Positions 43,882-52,512 of a stretch of DNA of 64,000 bases are shown one piece after another. The notes beneath the pieces were generated by a model. The model had not been told where the DNA came from, ran no database searches, and worked only from the letters and a program-made list of their open reading frames with translations. The DNA comes from DASQZT01 sp963728965. Its GTDB lineage: Bacteria; Acidobacteriota; Terriglobia; Bryobacterales; Bryobacteraceae. How positions within the stretch are numbered: the stretch's first letter is position 1; the number at the start of each line of letters is the position of its first letter. The stretch lies in contig CAVSMH010000001.1 of NCBI GenBank assembly GCA_963728965.1, forward strand, positions 186,001-250,000. The letters run 5' to 3'. A program made the translations under genes and the position numbers.

Positions 43882-44896
43882 TTAATCGTTGGCGGCCTCT
43901 GGCGAGGTGTAGGCCACTCGTGCAGGGTGCAGTGCAGGCAACAGGGTGAGAGGCAAGTGCGACGGTTGATCAATCTGATATTCGCGGGTCGGAACCGCAC
44001 AGGTCATGATCCTCGGGAGCTGCCTCGGACTAGCGGCGCGGGTTGGGTCCGAAGACCGGACCGCATAGAACGCAGGAGGATTCTCCTTTCCGTGTCCTCC
44101 CACCCTGAGACCTGCGCTGCATCCTGCACGAGCTTGGCAAGACCTCCGTGATTGAATGGCGGCCGGGCGGCGATTGCCGCACGGCCACAGAACGCTACGG
44201 ATTTGTTGACTGGTCATCTGGTCTGGCTGCACGGCGGAAGGCAGCTCAATGACCTGAACAGAACAGTGTGGGCGCAGCCGGGCGGCGATTTCAATCGTGG
44301 CACGGCGTCCGGCAGCGTCGCCGTCGAGCATGAGAATTACCTGCCGGAAGCTGTCGAGGAGCAAGCGTTGCTGCGACTCGTAGAGAGCCGACCCCATCAG
44401 CGCGACCACCGAACGAACACCAGCCTGATACAACTGAAAGCAGTCGAAGAAACCCTCCACCACGACCACGGTTGGCTTGTTTGCGGCGGCGGCGCGGTGG
44501 AGGTTGAACAGGATTTCCGATTTGGCGAAACCCGGCGGGAATCGGTAGCGCGGCGGGGGGCTATCTACGGCGCGGCCGCAATAGGCGACCAGTTCCCCAC
44601 GCCGATTGTGGATGGGAATGACCAGCCGTCCGCCGCAGGGCGGCCTCTCGCAAGGTGCATCCCTCGATGGCGGCCACGAAGTCCAGACCGCTGCCGCCGG
44701 CGCCGCACGAGAAGCAGTGAAAGATGTTCCGGTTGAGGTTGGCGTGGAAGGCCTCCGGGCCTTCGCCGTGGTGAATGGGACAACGCCCGCGGTATTGATC
44801 CCGGCCGCTCCGCCGCAATTTCACGTGGTAGCGCTCGAAAATCAGCGCCAGCGGAACACTGCGCTTGACGGCTGCAAAATCCACCCGGTCACTCAT
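43882..44896 (-). pseudogene. CHC2 zinc-finger/Toprim primase-like gene with a frameshift
   Basis: The first frame (44896 down to about 44640) gives a DnaG-type CHC2 finger: YRGRCPIHHGEGPEAFHANLNRNIFHCFSCGAGG. One extra base near 44630-44640 moves the frame to VIPIHNRRGELVAYCGRAVD and PRYRFPPGFAKSEILFNLHRA, then Toprim residues VVVEGFFDCFQLYQ and ILMLDGDAAGR. Toprim similarity ends around 44170; the remaining frame to 43882 runs through the structured RNA region and is probably not native. It starts 15 bases after the transposase stop. It could be a single-base assembly error rather than decay. Confidence 0.7.
43917..44132. ncRNA. Predicted structured RNA near the transposase-distal end of the IS1111-like element
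   Basis: Arms 43917-43938 and 44111-44132 are complementary over 22 bases. Both exceptions become G-U pairs only if the plus strand is transcribed. The 172 bases enclosed hold smaller hairpins, for example GGTCC/GGACC around GAAGACC. IS110-family recombinases use an element-encoded bridge or seek RNA, placed 3' of the transposase in the IS1111 branch, so this is a reasonable location. The strand preference is opposite to the transposase, so the bridge-RNA identity is uncertain. Confidence 0.4.
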
Positions 44897-44911
44897 CGCC
44901 GCCTCCCCTGT

Positions 44912-46045
44912 CTACGCGGCCCGGGCCGCGCAACGCGCCTCGGTGCGCACGGCAATCGCCCAGAGGAACCCCAGCAATTCCCGGCCAATGGCGGTGACGA
45001 TCTGGTTCTTGTTCTTGCCCCGAGCGGACATCTTTTTGTACCGCATGTGCAGCCGCGACTGCGCTTTCCAGGAGATCTCCTTGATCTCCGAGTCCAGACC
45101 CTGTTGTCGTTTCCACAGCGCGTCACCGACCGAGGGCCGATGCTGGTAGGCCCAGGCCGCTTCCATAATCACGCGACGGAGGTGGGCATTGCCGGTTTTG
45201 GTGATGCCGCCGCGCTGGATGCGATTACCGCTGGAGAACTCGCTGGAGACCAGGCCGCTGTAGCCCATCAGTTGCCGGAGCTTTTCAAAACGAGACAATT
45301 TGCCCACTTCGGGGACGATGCTTACGGCCGTGATTTTGGCCACGCCGCGCAGCGCCTGCAAAGCTTCGATCACGGCGCGCATTTCCGCGGGCGCCTTCTC
45401 GATGGCGATGTCAATGGCTTTTTCCAAATCAACGATCCGCTCCGCCATGTGATCCACTTCGTGGACGTAATCGAGCAGCGTAGCCTCCAGCGCCGGCTCC
45501 TGGAAGTGGACGCTGGTTTTGACCCAGGCCAGATGTTTCTGCGTCCAGCTCTTTTTCATGTCCACGGGCGAACGCTGGCCATGGCGCAGCAGAAACTTAT
45601 TCAAACGGTGTCGTGCGCGAAGCTGGTCCTGTCTGGCATCCTCGCGCGCCCGTACCAAATCCCGCAGCGCTTCGTGCGCGGCGTCGGGAACCCACACTGG
45701 TGTGAGGTCGCCGGCACGGTAGCTGCGGGCCAGTTTGGCGGCGTCCCGGCGATCGGTTTTCACACGGTCGCCGGCCTTGACCGGGACCAGCGACGGAGCA
45801 ATCACTTCACAGGACACCTTGAGCGCCGTCAGTTGCCAATACAGGACGTAACCGGTGGGGGCCGCTTCATAGCAGGCCCTCAGGTTCTGCGCCGGCCCCA
45901 GCTTTGCCACCAATTTGCGAATCGATTCCAAGCGATTCGGGACGATGCCCAGGGGACGGACCTCTCCGTCCGGCTCGGCTACCGCGATCGCGATGGTGTC
46001 CGCGTGGACATCAAAACCAATAAATCGGACTTTAGATTTCGACAT
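44912..46045 (-). CDS. IS110-family DEDD transposase
   Basis: 377 residues and apparently intact. The N-terminal RuvC-like domain starts VRFIGFDVHADTIAIAVAEPDG with the first Asp, then CYEAAPTGYVLY (Glu) and VKTDRRDAAKLAR (Asp pair). The C-terminal domain has LRGVAKITAVSIVPEVG and GYSGLVSSEFSSGNRIQRGGITKTGNAHLRRVIMEAAW with the conserved serine. It recombines DNA by an RNA-guided mechanism in characterised relatives. The 512-residue open frame on the opposite strand is a shadow. Confidence 0.93.
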   Translation of the reverse strand: MSKSKVRFIGFDVHADTIAIAVAEPDGEVRPLGIVPNRLESIRKLVAKLGPAQNLRACYEAAPTGYVLYWQLTALKVSCEVIAPSLVPVKAGDRVKTDRRDAAKLARSYRAGDLTPVWVPDAAHEALRDLVRAREDARQDQLRARHRLNKFLLRHGQRSPVDMKKSWTQKHLAWVKTSVHFQEPALEATLLDYVHEVDHMAERIVDLEKAIDIAIEKAPAEMRAVIEALQALRGVAKITAVSIVPEVGKLSRFEKLRQLMGYSGLVSSEFSSGNRIQRGGITKTGNAHLRRVIMEAAWAYQHRPSVGDALWKRQQGLDSEIKEISWKAQSRLHMRYKKMSARGKNKNQIVTAIGRELLGFLWAIAVRTEARCAARAA

Positions 46046-46279
46046 GCGACCAACTCCTTTCGTATGCGGCTCTGCACCGCGGGTTTCCTATTTCGCAGCG
46101 TAATCCGCGCTACTGCGAAGCAGGGGTTGGTCGCTCCATTATGACTAGCTACTTTCCGGCGCATAATTCAGTTCTTGGGTGAGACCTGACCACCGGCGGA
46201 TGGTGTCAAAAACGGCAAAAGGCCCGGCGGGTATGCCCGCCGGGCATTCAATTCGTTGATTTCGGGGAACTTCAAAAAC

Positions 46280-47693
46280 TCAGTTTTTGCGTTCCGCTAA
46301 CACCGTCCCGAGGTGGTGGAGGTTGTCGGCGATCACCCCGAGCCCAACCCACCGTTTCATCCCCTTGTCACCCCTGTACAGGCAGCGCCGCAGACCGTGC
46401 CGACGCTTGAGAACGCTTATGCGACCTTCACAGCCGGTCCTCCATCGCTGCCCTTCTTTGAACCATCGTTTCTTTTGCTCGCGCTTGCGGTCGGCGCTTT
46501 TCGTGGAGCAGTTCGGGATGCAGACTCGCTTCACGCCCCGCTCGTGAGCAGCAGCTTCATTTTTGGCGGAGTAAAACGCGGCGTCGCCGGCCACCAGACG
46601 AGGCGCGCAGCCCAACCTTATCCTTATGCGCATCGAGCGCAGGGATCACCAACTCCGGGTCGCTTGGTCGCTTTTCGTAGACCGCGTAGTCGGTGATGAT
46701 CTGATTCTCGGATTCCTGAATCTTGACCATCCTCCCAAACTCGGTGGGCTTGCTGGCTTTGCCCTTGCGGATGATTTCGGTGGTGGTCTCGAAGAGGCTC
46801 ACCAGTTTCTCAGCCACGTGCGTGTCGCCGCCAAAGATCCGCTGTCTGGCTTGCCGCATCACGTGCTGCACCCGCGGCACGAAGGTGTCCAGTTCCTTCC
46901 GTAATCCCTCGAGGGCAGCTTGCTGCATCACATCCGCCGACCGTTTCACGCCACGCGTGATCTCGCCGGAAAACTTCTTGGCCTGACCGACCACGCGTCC
47001 CACCACCGCCAGGAGTTTTTAGTATCCCTGCTGCAAACGCTCCCGGTTCGGCCCGCCCTTGCTGCGCGCCACCCGCCCGATCTCCAAGATGCGGTACTTC
47101 ACGCTCCGACTGCGGTCCCGTAGTTTGGCGCCCTGCTGCCCTGCGATCTCCCCGATGCGCTTCATCGCCCGGATCAGCACCCGCACTCCATCGCCCAGCA
47201 GACTGCTGTCGGTCGGATAATGGATGTTCGTCTCCACCACCGTCGTGTCCAGACGCATCTTGCGCCCCTTGACCACCTGCTTTTCCTGGGCGATGTTCAC
47301 CACGCGTGCATGGATCTTCTCTATCTCTGCCGGCCCCAACGCCAATTCCCAACCGCCCATCGACTTGGCATCGGGCACCTTCGCCGCCCCCACCCGTGTG
47401 AAATCGCGATACACCAGGTTGGCGCGGACTTCGCGCTCCAGCACGTCGAAGCTCCAGTTGCGGAGGTGCTTCAGCAACAGCAACCGCAGAACCACTTCCG
47501 CCGGCGTGCCCCGCCGCCCGCGCGTACGGCTTTTCGGGCGACGCCGCGCCAGCGCCTCATACACGGTCGAGACCAGTTGTTCGTCATCGAGCGCCTGGTC
47601 GGCGTGCTTCATCCAGTTCTCTTGCAGGTCCGACACTTCTTCCGCAATGAAACCATCGCCGAAGCGAAGCTGTTGCCGCCGGGCCTCAATCAT
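46280..47693 (-). pseudogene. ISNCY-like transposase, broken by a stop and a frameshift
   Basis: From the ATG at 47693 the frame encodes MIEARRQQLRFGDGFIAEEV, then the DDE start MRLDTTVVETNIHYPTDSSL. An in-frame TAA at 47019-47021 interrupts QQGY/KLLAVVGRVVG. The same frame then continues to RMVKIQESENQIITDYAVYEK until about 46620, where one extra base moves it to GDAAFYSAKNEAAAHERGVKRVCIPN and GCEGRISVLKRRHGLRRC. All catalytic blocks are recognisable but no full protein can be made. Confidence 0.85.
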
Positions 47694-48046
47694 CCGCGGC
47701 TCCTCGGTGCAGCCGCCGGCGCACGCTTTCGCTTCTCTTGCTGCCACTGCTTACGCAAGCGATCCCGATTCAGCTTGGCGATCGCACAACCAATCTCCCA
47801 AAAGGTGGTCCAAGCCAATTGCGCCTGGCGAGCGGTTGGGACGTGTTCCGGTGGGACATACAGAGAGCGGCTCTTGCCGTCTTCGCGATACGTGACGTAG
47901 AGGTGCGGCCCGTGCAGGCGTTTGGGGTCGCGATAGCAGATGCAACCGGGATTGCCGCAACGGCGAGAAGTTTCCGACAGGCCGCCCTGGACCATGGTTT
48001 CGGTGGCGCTGAGGAGTCGCTCCATGAGCCGCTGTTGCTTACGCAT
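47690..48046 (-). CDS. DUF6788-like accessory protein of element A
   Basis: 118 residues. The core RCGNPGCICYRDPKRLHGPHLY is the Cys/His cluster shared with the copies at 39643 and 53986, followed by VTYREDGKSRSLYVPPEHV and a helical end. It ends in an ATGA overlap with the transposase start, so the two are made together. The gene itself is intact although its transposase is not. The 165 bases between it and element B carry only the element end. Confidence 0.7.
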   Translation of the reverse strand: MRKQQRLMERLLSATETMVQGGLSETSRRCGNPGCICYRDPKRLHGPHLYVTYREDGKSRSLYVPPEHVPTARQAQLAWTTFWEIGCAIAKLNRDRLRKQWQQEKRKRAPAAAPRSRG

Positions 48047-48457
48047 ATATTACTATTAAGATAGGCTTGTCTGTTCTTGTTGCCAAGACAAAACTGACAA
48101 CTACCTTCAAAAATGTTTCGGGATGGAATTTTGTACGATCTTGCAGCGTGTCGGCTGCCGCGGCGCAGAGCCGAAAAGACTTACCCCCTCAATTTTGCGC
48201 CGGAAAGTAGTTAGTTTCTGTCGCGAAACGGGTGAGAATGTCAAAAAGCAGCCCGGGAATGCTGCATAAATCGGGTCCTATTGTTTCAGCTATACCGATG
48301 AACGGTGCTAGGACGTAGGCATCCGAGATCGGTTGTCCGGCGTTGCTCGGTTTCAGGGGGGTGGAGAGCCCGAAAGACGGTCGAAATGGGCGGAACACAG
48401 CATGAGCGCGGAGATCGGAGACGCTTCGCCTAAGCTGGTGTGGGGGAGAAGAAGGCT

Positions 48458-49711
48458 TTATGCGGCGACTCGGCGGCGCTTCGGTTTCCGGTCCTCGAGC
48501 ATTTGGGCGATGCGCATCAAATTGTTGGCCAACACTGCGGCGCCGACCAGCATCTCGAACCTCTCGCGGCCTTTGGTTCGGCACCGCTTCATGCCCCGAC
48601 CACGGAACAACACGGAGATACGGCCTTCTATGCCGACGCGGAATCGCTGGGCTTTCTTGAATGCTTTGCTGCGCTCCAGGGCTTCCTCCTCGGCGGTCTT
48701 CTTTCCTCCCCGTTGCGGGATGCACACCTCGCCGACTTCAGCGTCCCGGCAGCGCTGCACATTGTCGGCGGTGTAAAAACCGCGATCCCCGGCGTACCAC
48801 TCGGGAGGGTGTTGGAAGGTTTGCCGGTGACGCTCCAGCGAGGCTTCCACATGGTCGCTGTCGGCGGGGTTTCCCTTCAGCACTCGGTAGTCTGTGATCA
48901 ATCCCTGGGCGCTCTCGGCCAGGAACACCTTGTGGCCAAATTCCACCGGTTTCAGAACCTTGCCCCGCTTGATCAGATCCGTGTGGGGCTCGAAGATCGA
49001 GTAGACCTTCTGCTCGCTGGGGACCTGCTCTCCCAGCAGCACCCGGCGCCGGGTCTGGTCGATGACGCGGTCGGCCAGCTCGCAGTAGGATGTGATCTCG
49101 CTCCGCAGCTGGTCGATCACCAAGCCCGCGAGCACATCGATTCCCCCAATGCCTTTGGTCCGTTCGACCACCTGGCGGGCGCTTTGCACCACCTGCCCGG
49201 TGATCCGCAACAGTTCGCGGTACTTGGGTTCTTGCTGTTGCTGCCGCTGCTGGACGGTCATCCGTTGGATCTGTTGCATGCGGCGGCGAGCACTGCGGGT
49301 GCGATTGGTAAATCCCTGTACCCCGTTGGGAAGTTTGTCGTGAAGATCTTGAACCAGACGAGTGAGGGTGCGCACAGAGTCCCAGAGTAGAGTCCCATCG
49401 GTAGGGTAATGAATGTTGGTTTCCACTACCGTGGTGTCGACGCGGAGTTTCTTGCCGTCTTCCAGCCCGAGTTTGACGGCTGCCTGGACCACGGCTTGGT
49501 TGATGGCTTGAAGCGTAGCCGGGGCGAGGCGGTTGAAAGCCCGGTTGACGGCGTCGTGCTTGGGGACCAGATGGCTGTCAAACTGGGTAAAGCCGCGCAG
49601 CGTGTAGCCATCGTTGATCCGCTCACGCAGTTCGCGATAGTCCCAGTTCTTGACGCGCATGAGAGTCAACGAGCGCAGGGTCTGCGAGGCAGTGATGCCG
49701 CAACGCCGGTG
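48458..49711 (-). pseudogene. 3' part of the element B transposase
   Basis: The frame gives GITASQTLRSLTLMRVKNWDYRELRER at its upstream end, then LRVDTTVVETNIHYPTDGTL (first Asp), EWYAGDRGFYTADNVQ (second Asp) and RVGIEGRISVLFRGRGMKRC (Glu). More than 400 residues remain open from a TTG at 49669, but the N-terminus lies beyond the composite transposon at 53819-53981. One base is missing 8-10 bases after the insertion point, where GGCCGTTGC is expected and GGCGTTGC is present. It was therefore probably inactive or became so. Confidence 0.85.
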
Positions 49712-51218
49712 CTAGCAGCCTGTGGTAATAGTGAGACGGGCGAATAAAAACATGTGACCTCGTAAATGTTTTGAGCGTCTATTGGATATGGCAATGGGAA
49801 CGCGGCGGAAGCGGGAGCGGCAACAGGATCTGTGGATCGCAACCAGCGATGTGGTCGAGACACCAGCCAATGTCTTCTACGACCGCTTGAATCAGATTCT
49901 GGACGGGCACGATTTCGATGCCAAGGTGGAGCGGCTGTGCCGGAAGTTTTACAAAGACAGCGTATACGGTCGGCCCAGCATGGCGCCGGGGGTCTACTTC
50001 CGATCGCTACTGATCGGTTTTTTTGAGGGCCTCGATTCGGAGCGAGGAATCGCGTGGCGGACAGCCGACTCTCTGTCGTTACGGAAATTCCTGGGCTACG
50101 CGCTGGATGAGGCCACGCCGGATCATTCCACGATTTCGCGCACGCGGCGATTGTATTGGCTGGAGACGCACAAGGCCGTGTTCCGCTGGGTGCTGAAGAT
50201 CCTCGATCAAGAGGGACTGGTCAGCGGACGGACCGTATCGATTGATGCCACTACGCTGGAAGCCAATGCGGCGCTGAAAAGCATCGTGCGGCGGGACAAC
50301 GGACAAAGCTACAACGACTATCTGAAGGAACTGGCCAAGGCCGCCGGGATCGAGAACCCGACGCGCGAACAGTTGGCACGACTGGACCGCAAGCGAAAGA
50401 AGAAAGGATCGAATCAGGAGTGGATGAGCCCCAGTGACCCCGACGCCCGAATCACCAAAATGAAGGATGGGCGGACGCACCTGGCGCACAAGGCCGAGCA
50501 CGCAGTGGATCTGACCAGTGGGGCGCTGCTGGCAGTGACGCTGCAGCCGGCCAATGAAGGGGACACGACGACGATCCACCGGACCCTGGAAGAAGCGCAA
50601 GCTGTGGCCCGCGAGATCAACGAACATGGAGTCGAAGAGGTGGTAGCGGACAAGGGCTATCACAGCGGCGCGGTGCTGAAGAAAGTACATGAGCAGGAAG
50701 TCCGATGCTACATCCCCGAGCCGGAGCGTGGGCGGCGAAACTGGCAAGGTGAGGGGAAGGAGGAAGAGCAGAAGCGGACCTATGAAAACCGGCGGCGTGG
50801 GCGCGGCGACCGCAACAAGCGACTCCAGAAGTTGCGGAGCGAACTGACGGAGCGGAGCTTCGCACACCTATACGAGACCGGCGGAATGAGACGGGTGCAC
50901 CTGCGGGGTCGGAAAAACATTCTGAAGCGACTACTGGTGCACGGAGCCGCGTTCAATCTCTCGTTGATCCTGCGCCAGACCATGGGAGTGGGGAAGCCCC
51001 GGCGGTTACAGGGGCTTTCTTTGCAACCGTTTATGCTGTTCGCGCGCATTTTTTCGTGGCTCTGGGCGACATCATGAGCACCAGAACAAAGGAGTGAGAG
51101 CTTTGCAATGCAAAGCGGCGGCGCGAGGGCCATGCTGCCAGCCGATTCAGGCATATATCAAGTAATTTGCTTCGGGCTGGCTGCCTGGAAAACGCCTACT
51201 TCTGACACGGGCTGCTAG
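49712..51218 (+). mobile_element. Complete IS1182-like insertion sequence
   Basis: 1507 bp. The left end CTAGCAGCCTGTGG and the right end, read inward, CTAGCAGCCCGTGT match at 12 of 14 bases. The outer CTAG may be target duplication. It carries one transposase gene. Its right CTAG supplies the stop codon of the neighbouring channel gene. Confidence 0.78.
49788..51077 (+). CDS. IS1182-like DDE transposase
   Basis: 429 residues from the ATG at 49788, apparently intact. It has an N-terminal domain (SVYGRPSMAPGVYFRSLLIGFFEGLDSERG), TPDHSTISRTRRL, VSIDATTLEANAALKSIV (first Asp), HAVDLTSGALLAVTLQPANEGD, EVVADKGYHSGAVLK (second Asp) and LYETGGMRRVHLRGRKNILKRL (region of the catalytic Glu and basic contacts). 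The DARITKMKDGRTHLAHKAEHAVD block is typical of IS1182/IS5-like proteins. Confidence 0.88.
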   Translation: MAMGTRRKRERQQDLWIATSDVVETPANVFYDRLNQILDGHDFDAKVERLCRKFYKDSVYGRPSMAPGVYFRSLLIGFFEGLDSERGIAWRTADSLSLRKFLGYALDEATPDHSTISRTRRLYWLETHKAVFRWVLKILDQEGLVSGRTVSIDATTLEANAALKSIVRRDNGQSYNDYLKELAKAAGIENPTREQLARLDRKRKKKGSNQEWMSPSDPDARITKMKDGRTHLAHKAEHAVDLTSGALLAVTLQPANEGDTTTIHRTLEEAQAVAREINEHGVEEVVADKGYHSGAVLKKVHEQEVRCYIPEPERGRRNWQGEGKEEEQKRTYENRRRGRGDRNKRLQKLRSELTERSFAHLYETGGMRRVHLRGRKNILKRLLVHGAAFNLSLILRQTMGVGKPRRLQGLSLQPFMLFARIFSWLWATS

Positions 51219-51961
51219 CCGATTGCGATATTCAGGACGACGATGAGCAGGGCGTAGCCGATGAGTACGTGTACCGCAACGACCATCCGCACGAGAGTGC
51301 TGTTCGGGAGAATGTCGCCGAGACCAACCGTTGTCTGAATGATTGTGCTGAAGTAAAAGAAATCCCAGAAGGACCATGCGTCGGGTTCCTCTGTGGCGAG
51401 CGATGCCAAGCGTGACTGGTCGGTTTCTTGCTGGATCTCTGCATTCGCGAGGACGTTGGTGAGTGCAACTTTCCAGTCGCTCGTGGTCTGTACCCACTGC
51501 TTACTGTTGATGTATGCGCGAAACCACGACCTCCCAGGTGGATCAAATTCATTGGCCTTCAGCAGGACCTTGCCATCCGCATCCAGGAGTTCGAGAATGC
51601 ACCCGGCAGGACCGCCTGCTGGAGGCCCGCTGAGAAGCGTGATTTTCGCCCTTCTGCCGGAAGAGAGGGTCAGTTCGCCGCCGTATTTGCCCTTGGGAAC
51701 TTCTGTGCCTCCTTCAAGCTGTTGCAGTGCTTCTCGGAGCATCTCAATGCCGAGCCTACGATCCGCTGCTCGTGTCGTAAGCTCATTAATTTGCCCACGC
51801 AGGATCTCAATGTTGAACACGAAGTTACTCCTGCGACGTCGGTAGATAGAAAAATAGATCCGAGCAAAGAGGAACTGTACCGCCACGAATGTCGCGAACG
51901 TGGCGATTAGCCTCGATGTTCGATCGGGAAGTACTGACGAGATTAACTCGGTTACGCTCAT
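51215..51961 (-). CDS. Two-helix potassium-channel-like protein, 3' end cut by an IS
   Basis: About 248 residues. One N-terminal helix (LIATFATFVAVQFLFARIYFSIY), a coiled-coil and beta cytoplasmic domain of about 150 residues, then a pore region with the selectivity filter TTVGLGDILPN and a last helix (VRMVVAVHVLIGYALLIVVLNIAI). The stop TAG is formed by the CTAG end of the IS1182-like element, so the native C-terminus is lost. The position of the filter far from the first helix is unusual for a two-helix channel. Confidence 0.7.
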   Translation of the reverse strand: MSVTELISSVLPDRTSRLIATFATFVAVQFLFARIYFSIYRRRRSNFVFNIEILRGQINELTTRAADRRLGIEMLREALQQLEGGTEVPKGKYGGELTLSSGRRAKITLLSGPPAGGPAGCILELLDADGKVLLKANEFDPPGRSWFRAYINSKQWVQTTSDWKVALTNVLANAEIQQETDQSRLASLATEEPDAWSFWDFFYFSTIIQTTVGLGDILPNSTLVRMVVAVHVLIGYALLIVVLNIAIG

Positions 51962-52083
51962 GAGTGAGGCTCTACGCTGATGGGTGCTTGGTGGCAACAT
52001 TATCGCTCAGATAGAGCTTCCCATACCGATTCGCGCGTCTCCCGGAAACTTTGGGCCAATCCCAACACGGCTGAAGCTGCTTC

Positions 52084-52221
52084 AGATTCCCCAAAGTTCC
52101 CCCAAAGTTCCACTGAAGTTCCCTTGCCTCGTCCGGACGCCTGCGAGGAGCTTCGCCATTTCCGCAAAGTTGCCCAGCGATGTTCCCCGAAATTCCCCCG
52201 ATATTCCTTGCCAAGTTCCCT
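52084..52221. repeat. Helically phased RTTCC repeat array
   Basis: About ten short copies of (A/G)TTCC are spaced close to 10-11 bases. The TT of each lies near 52087, 52097, 52108, 52119, then 52160, 52170 (TTGCC variant), 52183, 52193, 52204 and 52216. The one gap of 41 bases equals four helical turns, so all copies face the same side of the DNA. It lies in the 317-base gap between the channel gene and the excisionase-like gene and could be an operator, an iteron set or a bend. Confidence 0.5.
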
Positions 52222-52278
52222 TGTTGCGTCGAGCTATCTGTCGCATTCTGAAGCTTCGATTGGAAACAGAAATTGACG

Positions 52279-52512
52279 ATGGGCGCAAGTCAGGAATCAT
52301 TCCCGAAACTGCTTAACGATCACGAGGTCGCGGCGCGCGTCGGCGTGAGCGTCGCCACGGTTCGCCGCTGGCGTCAACTTGGCACCGGTCCGCTATACCT
52401 GAAAATCGGGGCGCTGGCTCGTTACCGGCTGCAGGACATCCACGACTGGCTGGACAGCCGTCCTACCGGCGGCGACCCCACGGATCGCATGCAGGAGTTC
52501 AACCGTGCGTGA
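52279..52512 (+). CDS. Excisionase/MerR-like helix-turn-helix protein
   Basis: 77 residues. LLNDHEVAARVGVSVATVRRWRQLGTGPLYLKIGALARYRLQDIHDWLDSR is the standard winged-helix of Xis/AlpA-type DNA-binding proteins ('s..eVA..lgvs..tvrrW...G..p...kig...rY...di..wl'). Such proteins regulate integration modules or neighbouring genes. It overlaps the helicase start by 8 bases. The phased repeats lie 60-195 bases upstream and are candidate binding sites. Confidence 0.8.
   Translation: MGASQESFPKLLNDHEVAARVGVSVATVRRWRQLGTGPLYLKIGALARYRLQDIHDWLDSRPTGGDPTDRMQEFNRA

Larger units (their letters stand above)
43855..46139 (-). mobile_element. IS110/IS1111-like element with a primase-like passenger gene
   Basis: The boundaries are set by an 11-base inverted repeat, ATGGAGCGACC at 43855-43865 and its complement at 46129-46139. 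Subterminal inverted repeats of about this length are a feature of the IS1111 branch of IS110 (family knowledge). The element encodes a DEDD transposase (44912-46045), a CHC2/Toprim gene (43882-44896) and a structured non-coding end (43917-44132), all within 2.29 kb. It lies 2 bases after the barrel gene and 10 bases from the next element. Confidence 0.7.
46150..48209 (-). mobile_element. Decayed DUF6788+ISNCY-like element A
   Basis: Terminal inverted repeats TACTTTCCGGCGCATAATT (46150-46168) and its complement at 48191-48209 match at 18 of 19 bases. Inside, on the minus strand, a DUF6788-like gene (47690-48046) is coupled by ATGA to a transposase gene (46280-47693) that carries a stop and a frameshift. 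It sits 10 bases from the IS1111-like element and 2 bases from element B. Confidence 0.72.

Noticed and set aside
44606..46144. A 512-codon open frame on the plus strand
   Set aside because: It lies opposite the intact IS110 transposase and has no recognisable domain.
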